From CAXBPY01 sp003455275 (GTDB taxonomy: Bacteria; Bacteroidota; Bacteroidia; Chitinophagales; UBA10324): a stretch of DNA of 64,000 nt. How positions within the stretch are numbered: position 1 is the stretch's first letter; each line of letters starts with the position of its first letter. A program made the position numbers and the translations under genes. The notes below the pieces were generated by a model, which was not told where the DNA came from, searched no databases, and was given only the letters and a program-made list of their open reading frames with translations. Of the stretch, positions 1 through 8,097 are shown in pieces. The stretch is taken from assembly GCA_963977675.1 (NCBI GenBank), contig CAXBPY010000002.1, positions 16,179 to 80,178 of the forward strand, given 5' to 3'.

Positions 1-1
1 C

Positions 2-718
2 GAAGATCGCGCCCTCGCTGTTCCCCAAATGTTGGATGAAAAAAACCTTGACCTGATAATAATGGACGATGCTTTTCAACATCGCTGGGTGAAACCTGGA
101 TTAAACATTTTAGTAAGCGATTTCAATGTTCCATTTTTTAGCGACATGATTTTGCCATCCGGAAATTTGCGAGAAAGCAGATGCAACTATCATCGTGCTG
201 ATGTGATTGTGTTCTCTCGGTGTGAGAATTTTCCGAATGACAAAATCCGAAAGAAGTATTTATCCAAAATACCCAAAGTTGATTCATCAAAAGTTTTTTT
301 TACCTCGCTTGAATATGGCACCCCTTATTCAGTATTGAAAAACAAGGAAGAGAAAAAGAATTTTTCTGAGATAAAAAAAGTAATTCTGGTATGCGGAATC
401 GCTAAACCGAAATACATAGAGGACTATCTGAAAAAATCCGGAATTCAATTTGAGTCATTTCTGTTTGGTGATCACCACTCATTTTCACACAATCAGGTCG
501 AGAGAATAATTGCTGCTTACAAAAATCTGAATGATACTTCCGCAGTCATTCTCACTACAGAAAAGGATGCGATGCGATTAATGAAATTCAGAGAAGATTC
601 AGAATTACTCCGCGAAAAACTTTTTGCTCTTCCAATGAAAATGAAATTTGAAGAGGAAGAAGAAAAAAAGTTTTCAAAAATTATTTTTGATTTTGTAAAG
701 AGTTTTAAAAACGATTGA
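2..718 (+). CDS. lpxK: Tetraacyldisaccharide 4'-kinase LpxK, 5'-truncated by window edge
   Basis: The product phosphorylates the 4' position of the lipid A disaccharide at the inner face of the cytoplasmic membrane. The reading frame is open from base 2, so the gene starts outside the window; the first visible ATG at base 29 is internal. About 238 C-terminal residues are present, against roughly 350 for a full LpxK. The recognisable core is the DDAFQHR motif near visible residue 22, followed by the typical LVSDFN and LPSGNLRE segments. Further on, the segment GDHHSFS and a TTEKDAMR motif near the C-terminus are both usual in LpxK. The N-terminal P-loop is missing from the window. The stop overlaps the next start (TGATG), so lpxK and the phosphorylase gene are probably cotranscribed. 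The identification is firm. Confidence 0.95.
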   Translation, partial: EDRALAVPQMLDEKNLDLIIMDDAFQHRWVKPGLNILVSDFNVPFFSDMILPSGNLRESRCNYHRADVIVFSRCENFPNDKIRKKYLSKIPKVDSSKVFFTSLEYGTPYSVLKNKEEKKNFSEIKKVILVCGIAKPKYIEDYLKKSGIQFESFLFGDHHSFSHNQVERIIAAYKNLNDTSAVILTTEKDAMRLMKFREDSELLREKLFALPMKMKFEEEEEKKFSKIIFDFVKSFKND

Positions 719-1539
719 TGGAAAACATTATTGAAAAAATAAATTCTGCTTCTCGCTTTATTAAAAGTCAAATTGATTTTGAACCTGAGTATTGCATTGT
801 TCTTGGCAGCGGGCTCGGTGATTTGGTGAGTAAGGCTGAAATAAAAAAAGAAATCGCTTACAAAGACATTCCTCATTTTCCGCTGGCAACAGTTGCAGGG
901 CATCCCGGCAAATTGATCCTTGGAATTATAAGCGGAAAAAAAGTTGCCATTATGCAGGGCCGGTTTCATTACTATGAAGGATACTCAATGCAAGAAGTTG
1001 TTTTCCCCATTCGGGTATTAAAATTCTGCGGAGCAAAAACTGCCATTATCACCAATGCTTCCGGCGGATTGAATCCCGCAATTAAAGTTGGCGAGCTGAT
1101 GATTATTAATGATCACATCAACCTTCAACCGGATAATCCACTGCTCGGAAAAAATTTTGATGAACTCGGTCCACGCTTTCCCGATCAGCATAATGTGTAT
1201 GACAAAAAATTAATTGAGTGTGCGCGCTCAATTGCAAAGCGAAACAATATTGTGTGTCATGAAGGAGTATATGTTGGTGTTCCGGGTCCCACATTCGAAA
1301 CACCGGCTGAGTATCGCTACATGCGCATCATTGGCGGAGATGCGGTAGGTATGAGCACGGTGCCAGAAGTTATTGCAGCCAATCATCTCGGAATGAAAAT
1401 TTTTGGCATCAGTGTTATTTGCGACGAAGGAAATCCTCCAACACCGCAGCGCATTTCTCATGATGAAGTTATTCGTGCCGCCAAAGAAGGCGAGCCGCGA
1501 ATGTCTATGATTATTCAACAACTGTTAGCAGAACAATAG
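718..1539 (+). CDS. punA: Purine nucleoside phosphorylase (PNP-I family)
   Basis: The enzyme cleaves purine (deoxy)ribonucleosides with phosphate, giving the base and (deoxy)ribose-1-phosphate for purine salvage in the cytoplasm. The 273-residue length fits the trimeric PNP family. Visible signatures are the phosphate-binding GSGLGDL near residue 31, the MQGRFHYYEGY segment, TNASGGLNP, GVPGPTFETPAEYR and the late purine-site segment SVICDEGNPP. A TTG lies one codon upstream in frame, but the ATG at 718 was chosen because it makes the standard TGATG overlap with the lpxK stop. The next gene begins immediately after the stop codon, so the three genes look like one transcript although their functions are unrelated. 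The exact purine specificity cannot be read from sequence. Confidence 0.93.
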   Translation: MENIIEKINSASRFIKSQIDFEPEYCIVLGSGLGDLVSKAEIKKEIAYKDIPHFPLATVAGHPGKLILGIISGKKVAIMQGRFHYYEGYSMQEVVFPIRVLKFCGAKTAIITNASGGLNPAIKVGELMIINDHINLQPDNPLLGKNFDELGPRFPDQHNVYDKKLIECARSIAKRNNIVCHEGVYVGVPGPTFETPAEYRYMRIIGGDAVGMSTVPEVIAANHLGMKIFGISVICDEGNPPTPQRISHDEVIRAAKEGEPRMSMIIQQLLAEQ

Positions 1540-3429
1540 ATGCAGAAACAATTTCTATTTGTAGTTTTTTTCTTCTGCCTGAGTTCCCATTTCTCTTTCG
1601 CCATTGGCGATGACAGTACTTATCACCGATACAATCCGCTTTGGACAAATTATTTCCATCCGCGGTTTCCTGATTACATACATTCAATTGACACGAGCAT
1701 TGATAAGTTTCATGAGTATGATATGCTGCAACAACATTTCGGTTGGATGAACCTGGGAAACAATGGCACTCCGGCATTTCAAACAATCTATCATTCCATG
1801 AACAATTCAGAGTTGCAGTGGGGATTGGAACAAAGTGTTTCGCCTTATTTGAAATCTCCTGAAAATATCCGTTTCTATAAAACGCTGAAACCATACTCTC
1901 ACTTGTACTATGTAATGGGAAGTAAATCCGAGCAACAATTGGTTGGAACGCATACTCAAAATATCGGGCGAAATGCAAATGTTGGTTTTGAATTTATCCG
2001 CCAGGGCGTTCCTGGATTTTATCAGCGACAGCGCGCCGATGTTTTTGATCTCGATGTGTTTGCTGATGTGCGCTCGAAGAATCAACGGTATGAAATTTCT
2101 CCTTATGTCATTATGAATAAACTGAACTGGCAATTAAATGGAGGCATAACAAATGCTGATGTTTTTATTGACACAACCTTGATTGATAAAACACTTGCTG
2201 ATATCTATCTTTCAAATACGAGAGCAGAGTTCCGGCGAAATAATTATGGATTCTATCAAAGTTTTAATTGGGGAAACCACTACATCACAAAACTGAGTGA
2301 TACAAGCTATCAGCAACAATTCAATTCATCTGTCCGGTTATTTCATCAGATGGATTATTCACAGTCGCTTTATACATATCTTGATGACTCAACTGATTTC
2401 CATTTCTATTACCCGCATGAATATTATTTCAATCCCGATAGTACAAGCGACAGCACCTATTATTCCTTATTGCGGAATGAAATCTCAATCGAATGGAATG
2501 AAGTAAAGCATAAAGATTCTGCCGAAACCACTGAGCGCAAATTTCCATTCAACATTTTTGTGATACACGATTTGCATCAGTTACCCTTCGCTCAAAAAAA
2601 ATATATCAATGAACTGAATGCCGGATTTGAATGTCATTCATGGTTGCGTCCATTTTATTTTTATGTGAGCGCTTCTGCCGGAAAAAGTGAAATCAGCGAT
2701 TTGAATTATCGCGCAGAAGCATATGTGACATGGTATGGCTCACTTTCTCCCTGGCAGTTTTTTCTCAATGTGCGAACAGATAATCATCCGCCTTCGTGGT
2801 TTCAAAACAGTTACTATTCGAATCATTTCAATTGGAATTTCAATTTCAAAAACGAAGGTGAAACATTCGCCGAACTTGGATTTTACAACAGTAAAAATTC
2901 TGCATATGGCGGAATCAAGTATGTAGTGAATGAAAACCATATTTACTTTTCTGCAAACGCTCAACCCGCTCAACACAATGGAACGCTGAATGGTTGGGTG
3001 ATTTATCTGAAGAAAAATTTCAGATTCGGAAAAATTCATGTTGACAATGAAATTGGAATTAATCTCGTGGACGAAAATGTTTTTCAGCTTCCGGTTTATG
3101 CAGGAAAACACTTGCTTTACTATGAGAATTCACTTTTCAAACATGCGCTTGATTTCAGTTCAGGAATTGAAGTGAATTATGTAAGTGATTATTATGCTCC
3201 TTCATTTAATCCTGCCACACTTACATTCTATCAACAAAATCTCACGCTTGTTCATTACTATCCGGTTGCAGATTTTTTTGTGAACATGAAAATTAAATCA
3301 GCTCGCATTTTTCTCCGTATCGAAAATCTGGATCAGGGATTATTTGAACCCGGATATTTTACAGTTCCATCCTACCCTGCCGCCGATCGAAGTTTCAAGT
3401 TTGGAGTGAGTTGGATGTTTTGGAATTAA
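1540..3429 (+). CDS. Putative outer-membrane porin-like protein
   Basis: The protein has 629 residues and an N-terminal signal peptide of about 21 residues (hydrophobic LFVVFFFCLSS core, cut after SFA). The mature part is rich in aromatic residues and in alternating polar/hydrophobic strands, as expected of an outer-membrane beta-barrel, and ends in FWN, a typical barrel terminus. The early segments with YNPLW and LGNNGTPAFQTIY resemble the Bacteroidota 'putative porin' family (Porin_10 type). That assignment rests on recall of the family rather than a profile match. The start codon follows the phosphorylase stop with no spacer, implying translational coupling. Its stop overlaps by three bases the stop of the convergent regulator gene. 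The substrate is unknown. Confidence 0.72.
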   Translation: MQKQFLFVVFFFCLSSHFSFAIGDDSTYHRYNPLWTNYFHPRFPDYIHSIDTSIDKFHEYDMLQQHFGWMNLGNNGTPAFQTIYHSMNNSELQWGLEQSVSPYLKSPENIRFYKTLKPYSHLYYVMGSKSEQQLVGTHTQNIGRNANVGFEFIRQGVPGFYQRQRADVFDLDVFADVRSKNQRYEISPYVIMNKLNWQLNGGITNADVFIDTTLIDKTLADIYLSNTRAEFRRNNYGFYQSFNWGNHYITKLSDTSYQQQFNSSVRLFHQMDYSQSLYTYLDDSTDFHFYYPHEYYFNPDSTSDSTYYSLLRNEISIEWNEVKHKDSAETTERKFPFNIFVIHDLHQLPFAQKKYINELNAGFECHSWLRPFYFYVSASAGKSEISDLNYRAEAYVTWYGSLSPWQFFLNVRTDNHPPSWFQNSYYSNHFNWNFNFKNEGETFAELGFYNSKNSAYGGIKYVVNENHIYFSANAQPAQHNGTLNGWVIYLKKNFRFGKIHVDNEIGINLVDENVFQLPVYAGKHLLYYENSLFKHALDFSSGIEVNYVSDYYAPSFNPATLTFYQQNLTLVHYYPVADFFVNMKIKSARIFLRIENLDQGLFEPGYFTVPSYPAADRSFKFGVSWMFWN

Positions 3430-4712
3430 ATTTTCACTCCAATCACCAACACATCATCGACTTGTTCGGTAGTGCCCTTCCATTCAGTGAAATAATTTTT
3501 TAAGAATAAGTGTTGCGCTTCGGCTGAGTTGTTTCTTTCTGCAATAAGTAACTCCTTGAATTTACTCGTCATCATTTTCTTTCCGGCATCGCCGCCAAAC
3601 TGGTCGGCGTAACCATCAGAGAAAATATAAACTGCATCGTTATTCATTAGTTGAATCGTTTGAAGCAGGTAAGAACTTCTGTCTTCAAAAATGCTCCCGA
3701 TAGAAAGACGGTCAGCGCTGAACGAAAGCAACTCACCATCGCGCACCAACCACAGCGGGCGCTTCGCTCCTGCAAACTGCAATACATTTTTTTTCTTGTT
3801 GATGGAAATGATTGCCACATCCATTCCTGCATGTGACTCGCGCTCATTTCTCTTGAGTGAATGTACAACGGACTCGTGCAGGTGATTCAGAATATCATTC
3901 GGCGCGTTGATTTTTTTCTCCTTCACAATCTGATCGAGCATCGAAATTCCATACACACTCATGAATGCGCCTGCTACTCCGTGCCCGGTGCAATCGCCTG
4001 CAACTACAATTAGATTTTCATCGTGCGCATGAAACCAAAAAAAATCTCCGGACACAATATCTTTTGGTTCAAAAAGCACAAAGCTCTCCGGAAAAAATTC
4101 TTTGAGTTCTGAAAGCGGCGGCAGCATTGCTTCCTGCAAACGCTTTGCATAATAAATTGAATCAAGAATCTCACGATTTTTTTTCTCCAGCATTCCACGC
4201 TGCTCTTCAACTTCGCGCGTACGCTCGATCACTTGCTTTTCCAGCATCTCATTTTGTTCGAGCACCAGTTTTTCTTTTTCCTCCAGCACGCGCACATAAT
4301 TCTTTTCTGCTTCCAATCCTTTGCGCATCACTTCAGTTTCGCGAATAGCCTTAGCCAGCGTCACATTCAAATCATCGAAAGTGATAGGCTTGGTAACAAA
4401 ATCAAACGCGCCGCGATTCATTGCCACCCGGATATTTTCCATATCACCGTATGCAGAAATCACAATTGCTTTTTGTGAAAGATTTTTTTCACGCATCTGC
4501 TCCAGCAAGCCTAATCCGTCGAGCACAGGCATGTTGATATCAGTAAACAACATATCGATCGAGGCATCGTTTGATAATAATTCAAGAGCAACCTTTCCGT
4601 TTTCGGCAAAGACCAATGCTAACTCGCCGTTTCTGATCCGGGCACGAAAGAATTGGCGGAACAGTAATTCTGCATCTGGTTCATCATCGGCTACAAGAAT
4701 TTTAAAAGGCAT
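3426..4712 (-). CDS. Response regulator with PP2C/SpoIIE-type serine phosphatase output domain (SiaA-like role)
   Basis: This 428-residue cytoplasmic protein has three parts. Residues 1-120 form a receiver domain with acidic pocket D9-D10, phospho-acceptor D58 in the segment FTDINMPVLDG, and K108 in VTKP. Residues about 125-190 are a predicted coiled coil rich in Glu, Lys and Leu. Residues about 195-428 are a PP2C/SpoIIE-type phosphatase with metal-binding segments SGDFFWF, AGDCTGHG and FSDGYADQFGG. A phosphorylated receiver would be expected to control dephosphorylation of a protein Ser/Thr substrate. The gene is divergent from the siaB-like and siaC-like genes, which encode the kinase and substrate of exactly such a cycle, so it probably acts as the SiaA equivalent. 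In Pseudomonas SiaA is instead a membrane sensor phosphatase. No cognate histidine kinase is adjacent. Confidence 0.9.
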   Translation of the reverse strand: MPFKILVADDEPDAELLFRQFFRARIRNGELALVFAENGKVALELLSNDASIDMLFTDINMPVLDGLGLLEQMREKNLSQKAIVISAYGDMENIRVAMNRGAFDFVTKPITFDDLNVTLAKAIRETEVMRKGLEAEKNYVRVLEEKEKLVLEQNEMLEKQVIERTREVEEQRGMLEKKNREILDSIYYAKRLQEAMLPPLSELKEFFPESFVLFEPKDIVSGDFFWFHAHDENLIVVAGDCTGHGVAGAFMSVYGISMLDQIVKEKKINAPNDILNHLHESVVHSLKRNERESHAGMDVAIISINKKKNVLQFAGAKRPLWLVRDGELLSFSADRLSIGSIFEDRSSYLLQTIQLMNNDAVYIFSDGYADQFGGDAGKKMMTSKFKELLIAERNNSAEAQHLFLKNYFTEWKGTTEQVDDVLVIGVKI

Positions 4713-4717
4713 GAGTC

Positions 4718-4737
4718 AAGATTAAAGATTTAAGATT
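4718..4737. repeat. Heptad array of AAGATT units in the leader of the regulator/phosphatase gene
   Basis: The hexamer AAGATT occurs at 4718, 4725 and 4732, an exact 7-base period, ending only 6 bases from the start codon of the divergent phosphatase gene. It therefore lies in that gene's leader. It belongs to the class of degenerate 7-9-nt arrays seen repeatedly in this window. Confidence 0.6.
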
Positions 4738-4840
4738 AGAAATAGAAGTGATGATCCGGCTCTGACTTCCCACAGGTTTAGTTTGGAAACTCATATTCAT
4801 GATTCCGGGGTTCTTCACTTTCTTAAATAAATAATTCTTC

Positions 4841-4848
4841 TACATTTG
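4841..4848 (+). promoter_or_regulatory. Probable -7 element TACATTTG of the siaB-siaC operon
   Basis: TACATTTG matches the Bacteroidota -7 consensus TAnnTTTG exactly and lies 25 bases before the siaB-like start codon. No convincing -33 TTTG box is seen at the usual spacing. Confidence 0.5.
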
Positions 4849-4873
4849 ACTGAACACGCACAGACAGTAGCGC

Positions 4874-5425
4874 ATGGACATTTTCAAATATTATTCAGAA
4901 CTGGAGCAGGGTCGAATTATCCTGTCTTTCAAAGGCAAAATATCAGAGGAGTTTTTGTCTTCAGTTTATCAAACTATGGAAAATCATTTCGAAGAAGGGG
5001 CAGAAGATGTTCGGCTGAAAAAAAAAATTTATTATATACTGATTGAGTGCCTTCAGAATGTTTTTCATCATACCGGAAATCTTAATGATGAAAATGGCAA
5101 AAGCGATTTTGAAGGGAATGACAATGCTATTTTTATGATTAGTAAAAGCCTGGCAGATAATTATGTAATTACTACCGGAAATTTTATCCCTGAAAAAAAA
5201 ATCAGCGCACTGAAAGACCGTATTGATTCAATTAATAAAATGAGTAAAGAAGAATTAAAAGCGCTCTACCTGGATCAACTAAACTCCACTGAGCTTTCTG
5301 AAAAAGGCGGCGCCGGACTTGGCATTATTGATATAGCAAGGAAAAGCGGAAGCAAGCTCAATTATTCTTTTCATTCAGTAAATCCTGAAACATCTTTCTT
5401 CACGCTCTCAATAGAAATTAAATAA
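4874..5425 (+). CDS. siaB: SiaB-family protein kinase
   Basis: This 183-residue cytoplasmic protein resembles SiaB-family kinases, which have a GHKL/HATPase-like fold and phosphorylate the small partner SiaC. The segment IECLQNVFHHTG near residues 57-68 looks like the N-box with an Asn for Mg-ATP binding, and GGAGLGIIDIARKSG near residues 141-155 looks like the glycine-rich ATP lid. There is no signal peptide or membrane segment. The gene follows a consensus -7 element and is separated by 9 bases from the siaC-like gene, so the two form an operon. The divergent neighbour encodes a PP2C phosphatase, which supports a kinase-phosphatase pair acting on the SiaC-like protein. In Pseudomonas this cycle controls the diguanylate cyclase SiaD, but no such cyclase is present here. 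Confidence 0.82.
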   Translation: MDIFKYYSELEQGRIILSFKGKISEEFLSSVYQTMENHFEEGAEDVRLKKKIYYILIECLQNVFHHTGNLNDENGKSDFEGNDNAIFMISKSLADNYVITTGNFIPEKKISALKDRIDSINKMSKEELKALYLDQLNSTELSEKGGAGLGIIDIARKSGSKLNYSFHSVNPETSFFTLSIEIK

Positions 5426-5434
5426 CCAACTGAC

Positions 5435-5812
5435 ATGATTGACAACCTGATAATAGAGTCCACAGTAAAAACTCCGGAGGTGAAGTTGAATAGTAACGGC
5501 TTTTTAGAGATAAGCGGAAAGTCAATTCCTGAAAACTCAATTGCTTTTTATCAACCGCTGTATGCCTGGCTCGACAATTACGCAACGAATCCCGCAGCAA
5601 AAACTGAATTGAAAATTTCGCTTGAATATTTTAATACCAGTTCTTCAAAATGTTTGCTGGATGTGCTTCGCAAACTGGATGTACTGAACAAATCCGGAAA
5701 GAGTTCAGTAAGTGTTACATGGTATTACGAAGATGGCGATGATGATATGCTAGAAGCCGGTGATGATTATAAATCTCTTGTACCGCTTCCGTTTTCTTTT
5801 ATGAAAGTTTAA
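5435..5812 (+). CDS. siaC: SiaC-family (DUF1987) regulatory phosphoprotein
   Basis: This 125-residue protein matches the DUF1987/SiaC family over its whole length: an N-terminal TPEV segment, a central KISLEYFNTSSSKCLLD segment, and an acidic C-terminal region. The Thr of NTSS is residue 68. The Thr phosphorylated in Pseudomonas aeruginosa SiaC is, from memory, also Thr68, so the switch residue appears conserved. The fold is STAS-like, similar to anti-sigma-factor antagonists. It is the presumed substrate of the SiaB-like kinase encoded just upstream and of the PP2C phosphatase encoded divergently. The downstream target, a cyclase or another effector, is not encoded nearby. The gene is followed by a 10-bp inverted repeat shared with the convergent PBP1A gene. 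Confidence 0.88.
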   Translation: MIDNLIIESTVKTPEVKLNSNGFLEISGKSIPENSIAFYQPLYAWLDNYATNPAAKTELKISLEYFNTSSSKCLLDVLRKLDVLNKSGKSSVSVTWYYEDGDDDMLEAGDDYKSLVPLPFSFMKV

Positions 5813-5828
5813 TTACTACATTTCGAAT

Positions 5829-5860
5829 TACAATTAGAAAATCTTTGCTCTCTAATTGTA
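5829..5860. terminator. 10-bp inverted repeat between siaC and PBP1A genes, possible bidirectional terminator
   Basis: TACAATTAGA (5829-5838) and TCTAATTGTA (5851-5860) form a perfect 10-bp stem around a 12-base loop. It sits between convergent genes and includes the PBP1A stop codon. The stem is AT-rich and no strong U-tract follows, so terminator function is uncertain. Confidence 0.4.
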
Positions 5861-8065
5861 TTGATCCCCGAAAATAAAGTTGTTCTTGTCCTTGCCGGGC
5901 TGTTTGTATTTGGCGCAATCAGTTTCAATTCCCAGATCGCCAACAGGTGCTTCAAATGTTGCATCGGGTGAAATGCCGAGTGACTTATCAGCATACACAC
6001 TGTTCAGGAAGTAACCCCAGATAGGCAGCGCCATGCTGGCGCCCTGACCATAGAAGATTGATCGGAATCGGATGATGCGATCGTCACCTCCCACCCATAT
6101 ACCGCCACATAAATCAGGAGTGATACTCATAAACCAGCCATCTGTATTGTTCTGCGTAGTTCCGGTTTTGCCGCCAACCTGGCTCTTGATTCCATACTTG
6201 CCTCTCAATCTAGCACCGGTTCCGTTATTAACTACATTTTCAAGCATGGTTACCATCACCCACGCAACTCCTTCATTGATTGCTTCAACTTTTTTAGTGT
6301 TGAATTGCTGAATCACATTTCCGCGCGAATCGCAGATACGCTCGATGTAGTAGGGTTTATTATAAACTCCTTTGTTGGCAAAGGTTCCATAGGCGCCAGT
6401 CATTTCATAAACTGAAATATCAGGTACTCCGAGGCACAGTGAAGGATATGGATCCATTTTACTTTCAATCCCCATTCTCCTAGCCATGTCAATCATTGGC
6501 TGCGGGCCAATTTGTTTCATCAGGTATGCACTGATAGTGTTTACAGAATTTGCAAGCCCTTTATACAAAGTATAAATTCCTCCATACTTGTTGTCGCTGT
6601 TATCTGGACTCCAATTATTAAAATTCTCAAATACGACCTTGACATTCGGAACTTCAAAACAAGGGCTGTAGCCATTCTCAATAGCTGTTGTATAAAGAAT
6701 TGGTTTGATAGTAGAACCCACTTGTCGTTTTGAATTAATGTTCACATGATCATACTGAAAGTAGTGATGATTCACACCTCCAACCCATGCGAGAACCTCG
6801 CCTGTGTGAGGATTGGTAACCATGAAACCTGTGTGAAGAAAATATTTGTAATACTTGATCGAATCATAAGGAGTCATTACTGTATCTATATCACCACGAT
6901 AAGAAAACACCGTCATTGCGGTAGGTGTATTAAATGATTTCATGATGCTGTCATCGGATGCATGTGCTTGCTTAAGCCGGTAATAACGGTCGCACTGCTT
7001 CATCGCATTTTTAATAAATGTTTCATCCTTTCCCCAGGGTGCACTGCCCTTGTAGCTTTGGTAAAACTGCTGCTGAAGTTCCGCCATGTGTTTTTGCACT
7101 GCAGCTTCTGCATATACCTGCATCTTGTAATTGATGGAAGTATAAATCTTCAACCCGTCTTTATACAGATTGTAATTCTCTCCGTTCGGTTTTTTATTTT
7201 CCTTGCACCACTTCAAAAGCTCAAGGCGAAGGTGTTCACGGAAATATGTAGCAACTCCTTCATTATGATCCGGGCTTACATAATTGAGCTTGATAGGAAT
7301 TTTTTTTATGGAGTCGCAAACAGTTTTATCAAGGTAGCCATACTTCGCCATTTGATCCAGCACGGTATTGCGGCGTTCGGTAGATTTCTTTGGATTTCGG
7401 CGTGGGTTGTAAAGCGTATTTCCTTTCAGCATTCCAACTAAAACAGCAGCTTCTTCTACCTTTAAGGAGTCAGGAATTTTATTGAAATAGGTGCGAGCTG
7501 CTGATTTGATTCCATATGAATTATCACTGAATGCAACAGTATTGAAGTAGAGGTTAATGATTTCTTCCTTGGTATATCGTCGTTCCAATTTCACAGCAAT
7601 AATCCACTCTTTCAGTTTTTGGGTAGCGCGTTTGAAGCTGTTTTTTTCTCTTGAAGAAAAAAGATTAAGAGCAAGTTGCTGAGTAATGGTAGAGGCGCCT
7701 CTTTTATCTCCCAGCATGGTTGAAATAACGCCGCCTACTGTTCCCCAGTAATCAATTCCGGAATGCTCGTAAAAACGAATATCTTCTGTTGCAATCAACG
7801 CATTCTTAAGTGATGCCGGAATTTCTTCAAATGAACTTTCACTCCTGTTCTGATAATAATATTTTCCAAGAAGAACACCATCTGCACTATACACTTCAGT
7901 AGCAAGTGAACTTTTAGGATTCTCTAATTCTTCAAAGGTGGGCATCTCGCCTAACAAACCATAAGAAGTAAGTGTTATTAATAAAATTATACCGAGCACA
8001 ATGGAGCCCGCTGCAATCCAAATAATGCGGATATATTTTCTGAAAGGATTTTTTTTCTTATTCAT
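5852..8065 (-). CDS. mrcA: Bifunctional penicillin-binding protein 1A (transglycosylase/transpeptidase)
   Basis: This class A PBP polymerises and cross-links peptidoglycan in the periplasm. It has 737 residues. Residues 12-35 form the N-terminal membrane anchor. The GT51 transglycosylase domain follows, with the catalytic Glu at residue 94 in the segment ATEDIRFYEH and with GASTITQQLALN near residue 123. The transpeptidase domain carries the SxxK motif S451-T-I-K454, the SVN motif at residues 507-509 and KTG at 633-635. All key catalytic residues are present. The start lies 32 bases after the stop of the PorW/SprE-like lipoprotein gene, so the two are probably cotranscribed, linking wall synthesis with an envelope secretion component. 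Confidence 0.95.
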   Translation of the reverse strand: MNKKKNPFRKYIRIIWIAAGSIVLGIILLITLTSYGLLGEMPTFEELENPKSSLATEVYSADGVLLGKYYYQNRSESSFEEIPASLKNALIATEDIRFYEHSGIDYWGTVGGVISTMLGDKRGASTITQQLALNLFSSREKNSFKRATQKLKEWIIAVKLERRYTKEEIINLYFNTVAFSDNSYGIKSAARTYFNKIPDSLKVEEAAVLVGMLKGNTLYNPRRNPKKSTERRNTVLDQMAKYGYLDKTVCDSIKKIPIKLNYVSPDHNEGVATYFREHLRLELLKWCKENKKPNGENYNLYKDGLKIYTSINYKMQVYAEAAVQKHMAELQQQFYQSYKGSAPWGKDETFIKNAMKQCDRYYRLKQAHASDDSIMKSFNTPTAMTVFSYRGDIDTVMTPYDSIKYYKYFLHTGFMVTNPHTGEVLAWVGGVNHHYFQYDHVNINSKRQVGSTIKPILYTTAIENGYSPCFEVPNVKVVFENFNNWSPDNSDNKYGGIYTLYKGLANSVNTISAYLMKQIGPQPMIDMARRMGIESKMDPYPSLCLGVPDISVYEMTGAYGTFANKGVYNKPYYIERICDSRGNVIQQFNTKKVEAINEGVAWVMVTMLENVVNNGTGARLRGKYGIKSQVGGKTGTTQNNTDGWFMSITPDLCGGIWVGGDDRIIRFRSIFYGQGASMALPIWGYFLNSVYADKSLGISPDATFEAPVGDLGIETDCAKYKQPGKDKNNFIFGDQYN

Positions 8066-8097
8066 CCTGACTATTTCTATTGGTAATTTGGATTCAC

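Noticed and set aside
4321..4725. 134-codon plus-strand frame opposite the receiver domain
   Set aside because: It runs antiparallel through conserved receiver sequence; the composition is Arg/Ser-rich as in shadow frames and no start signal is seen.
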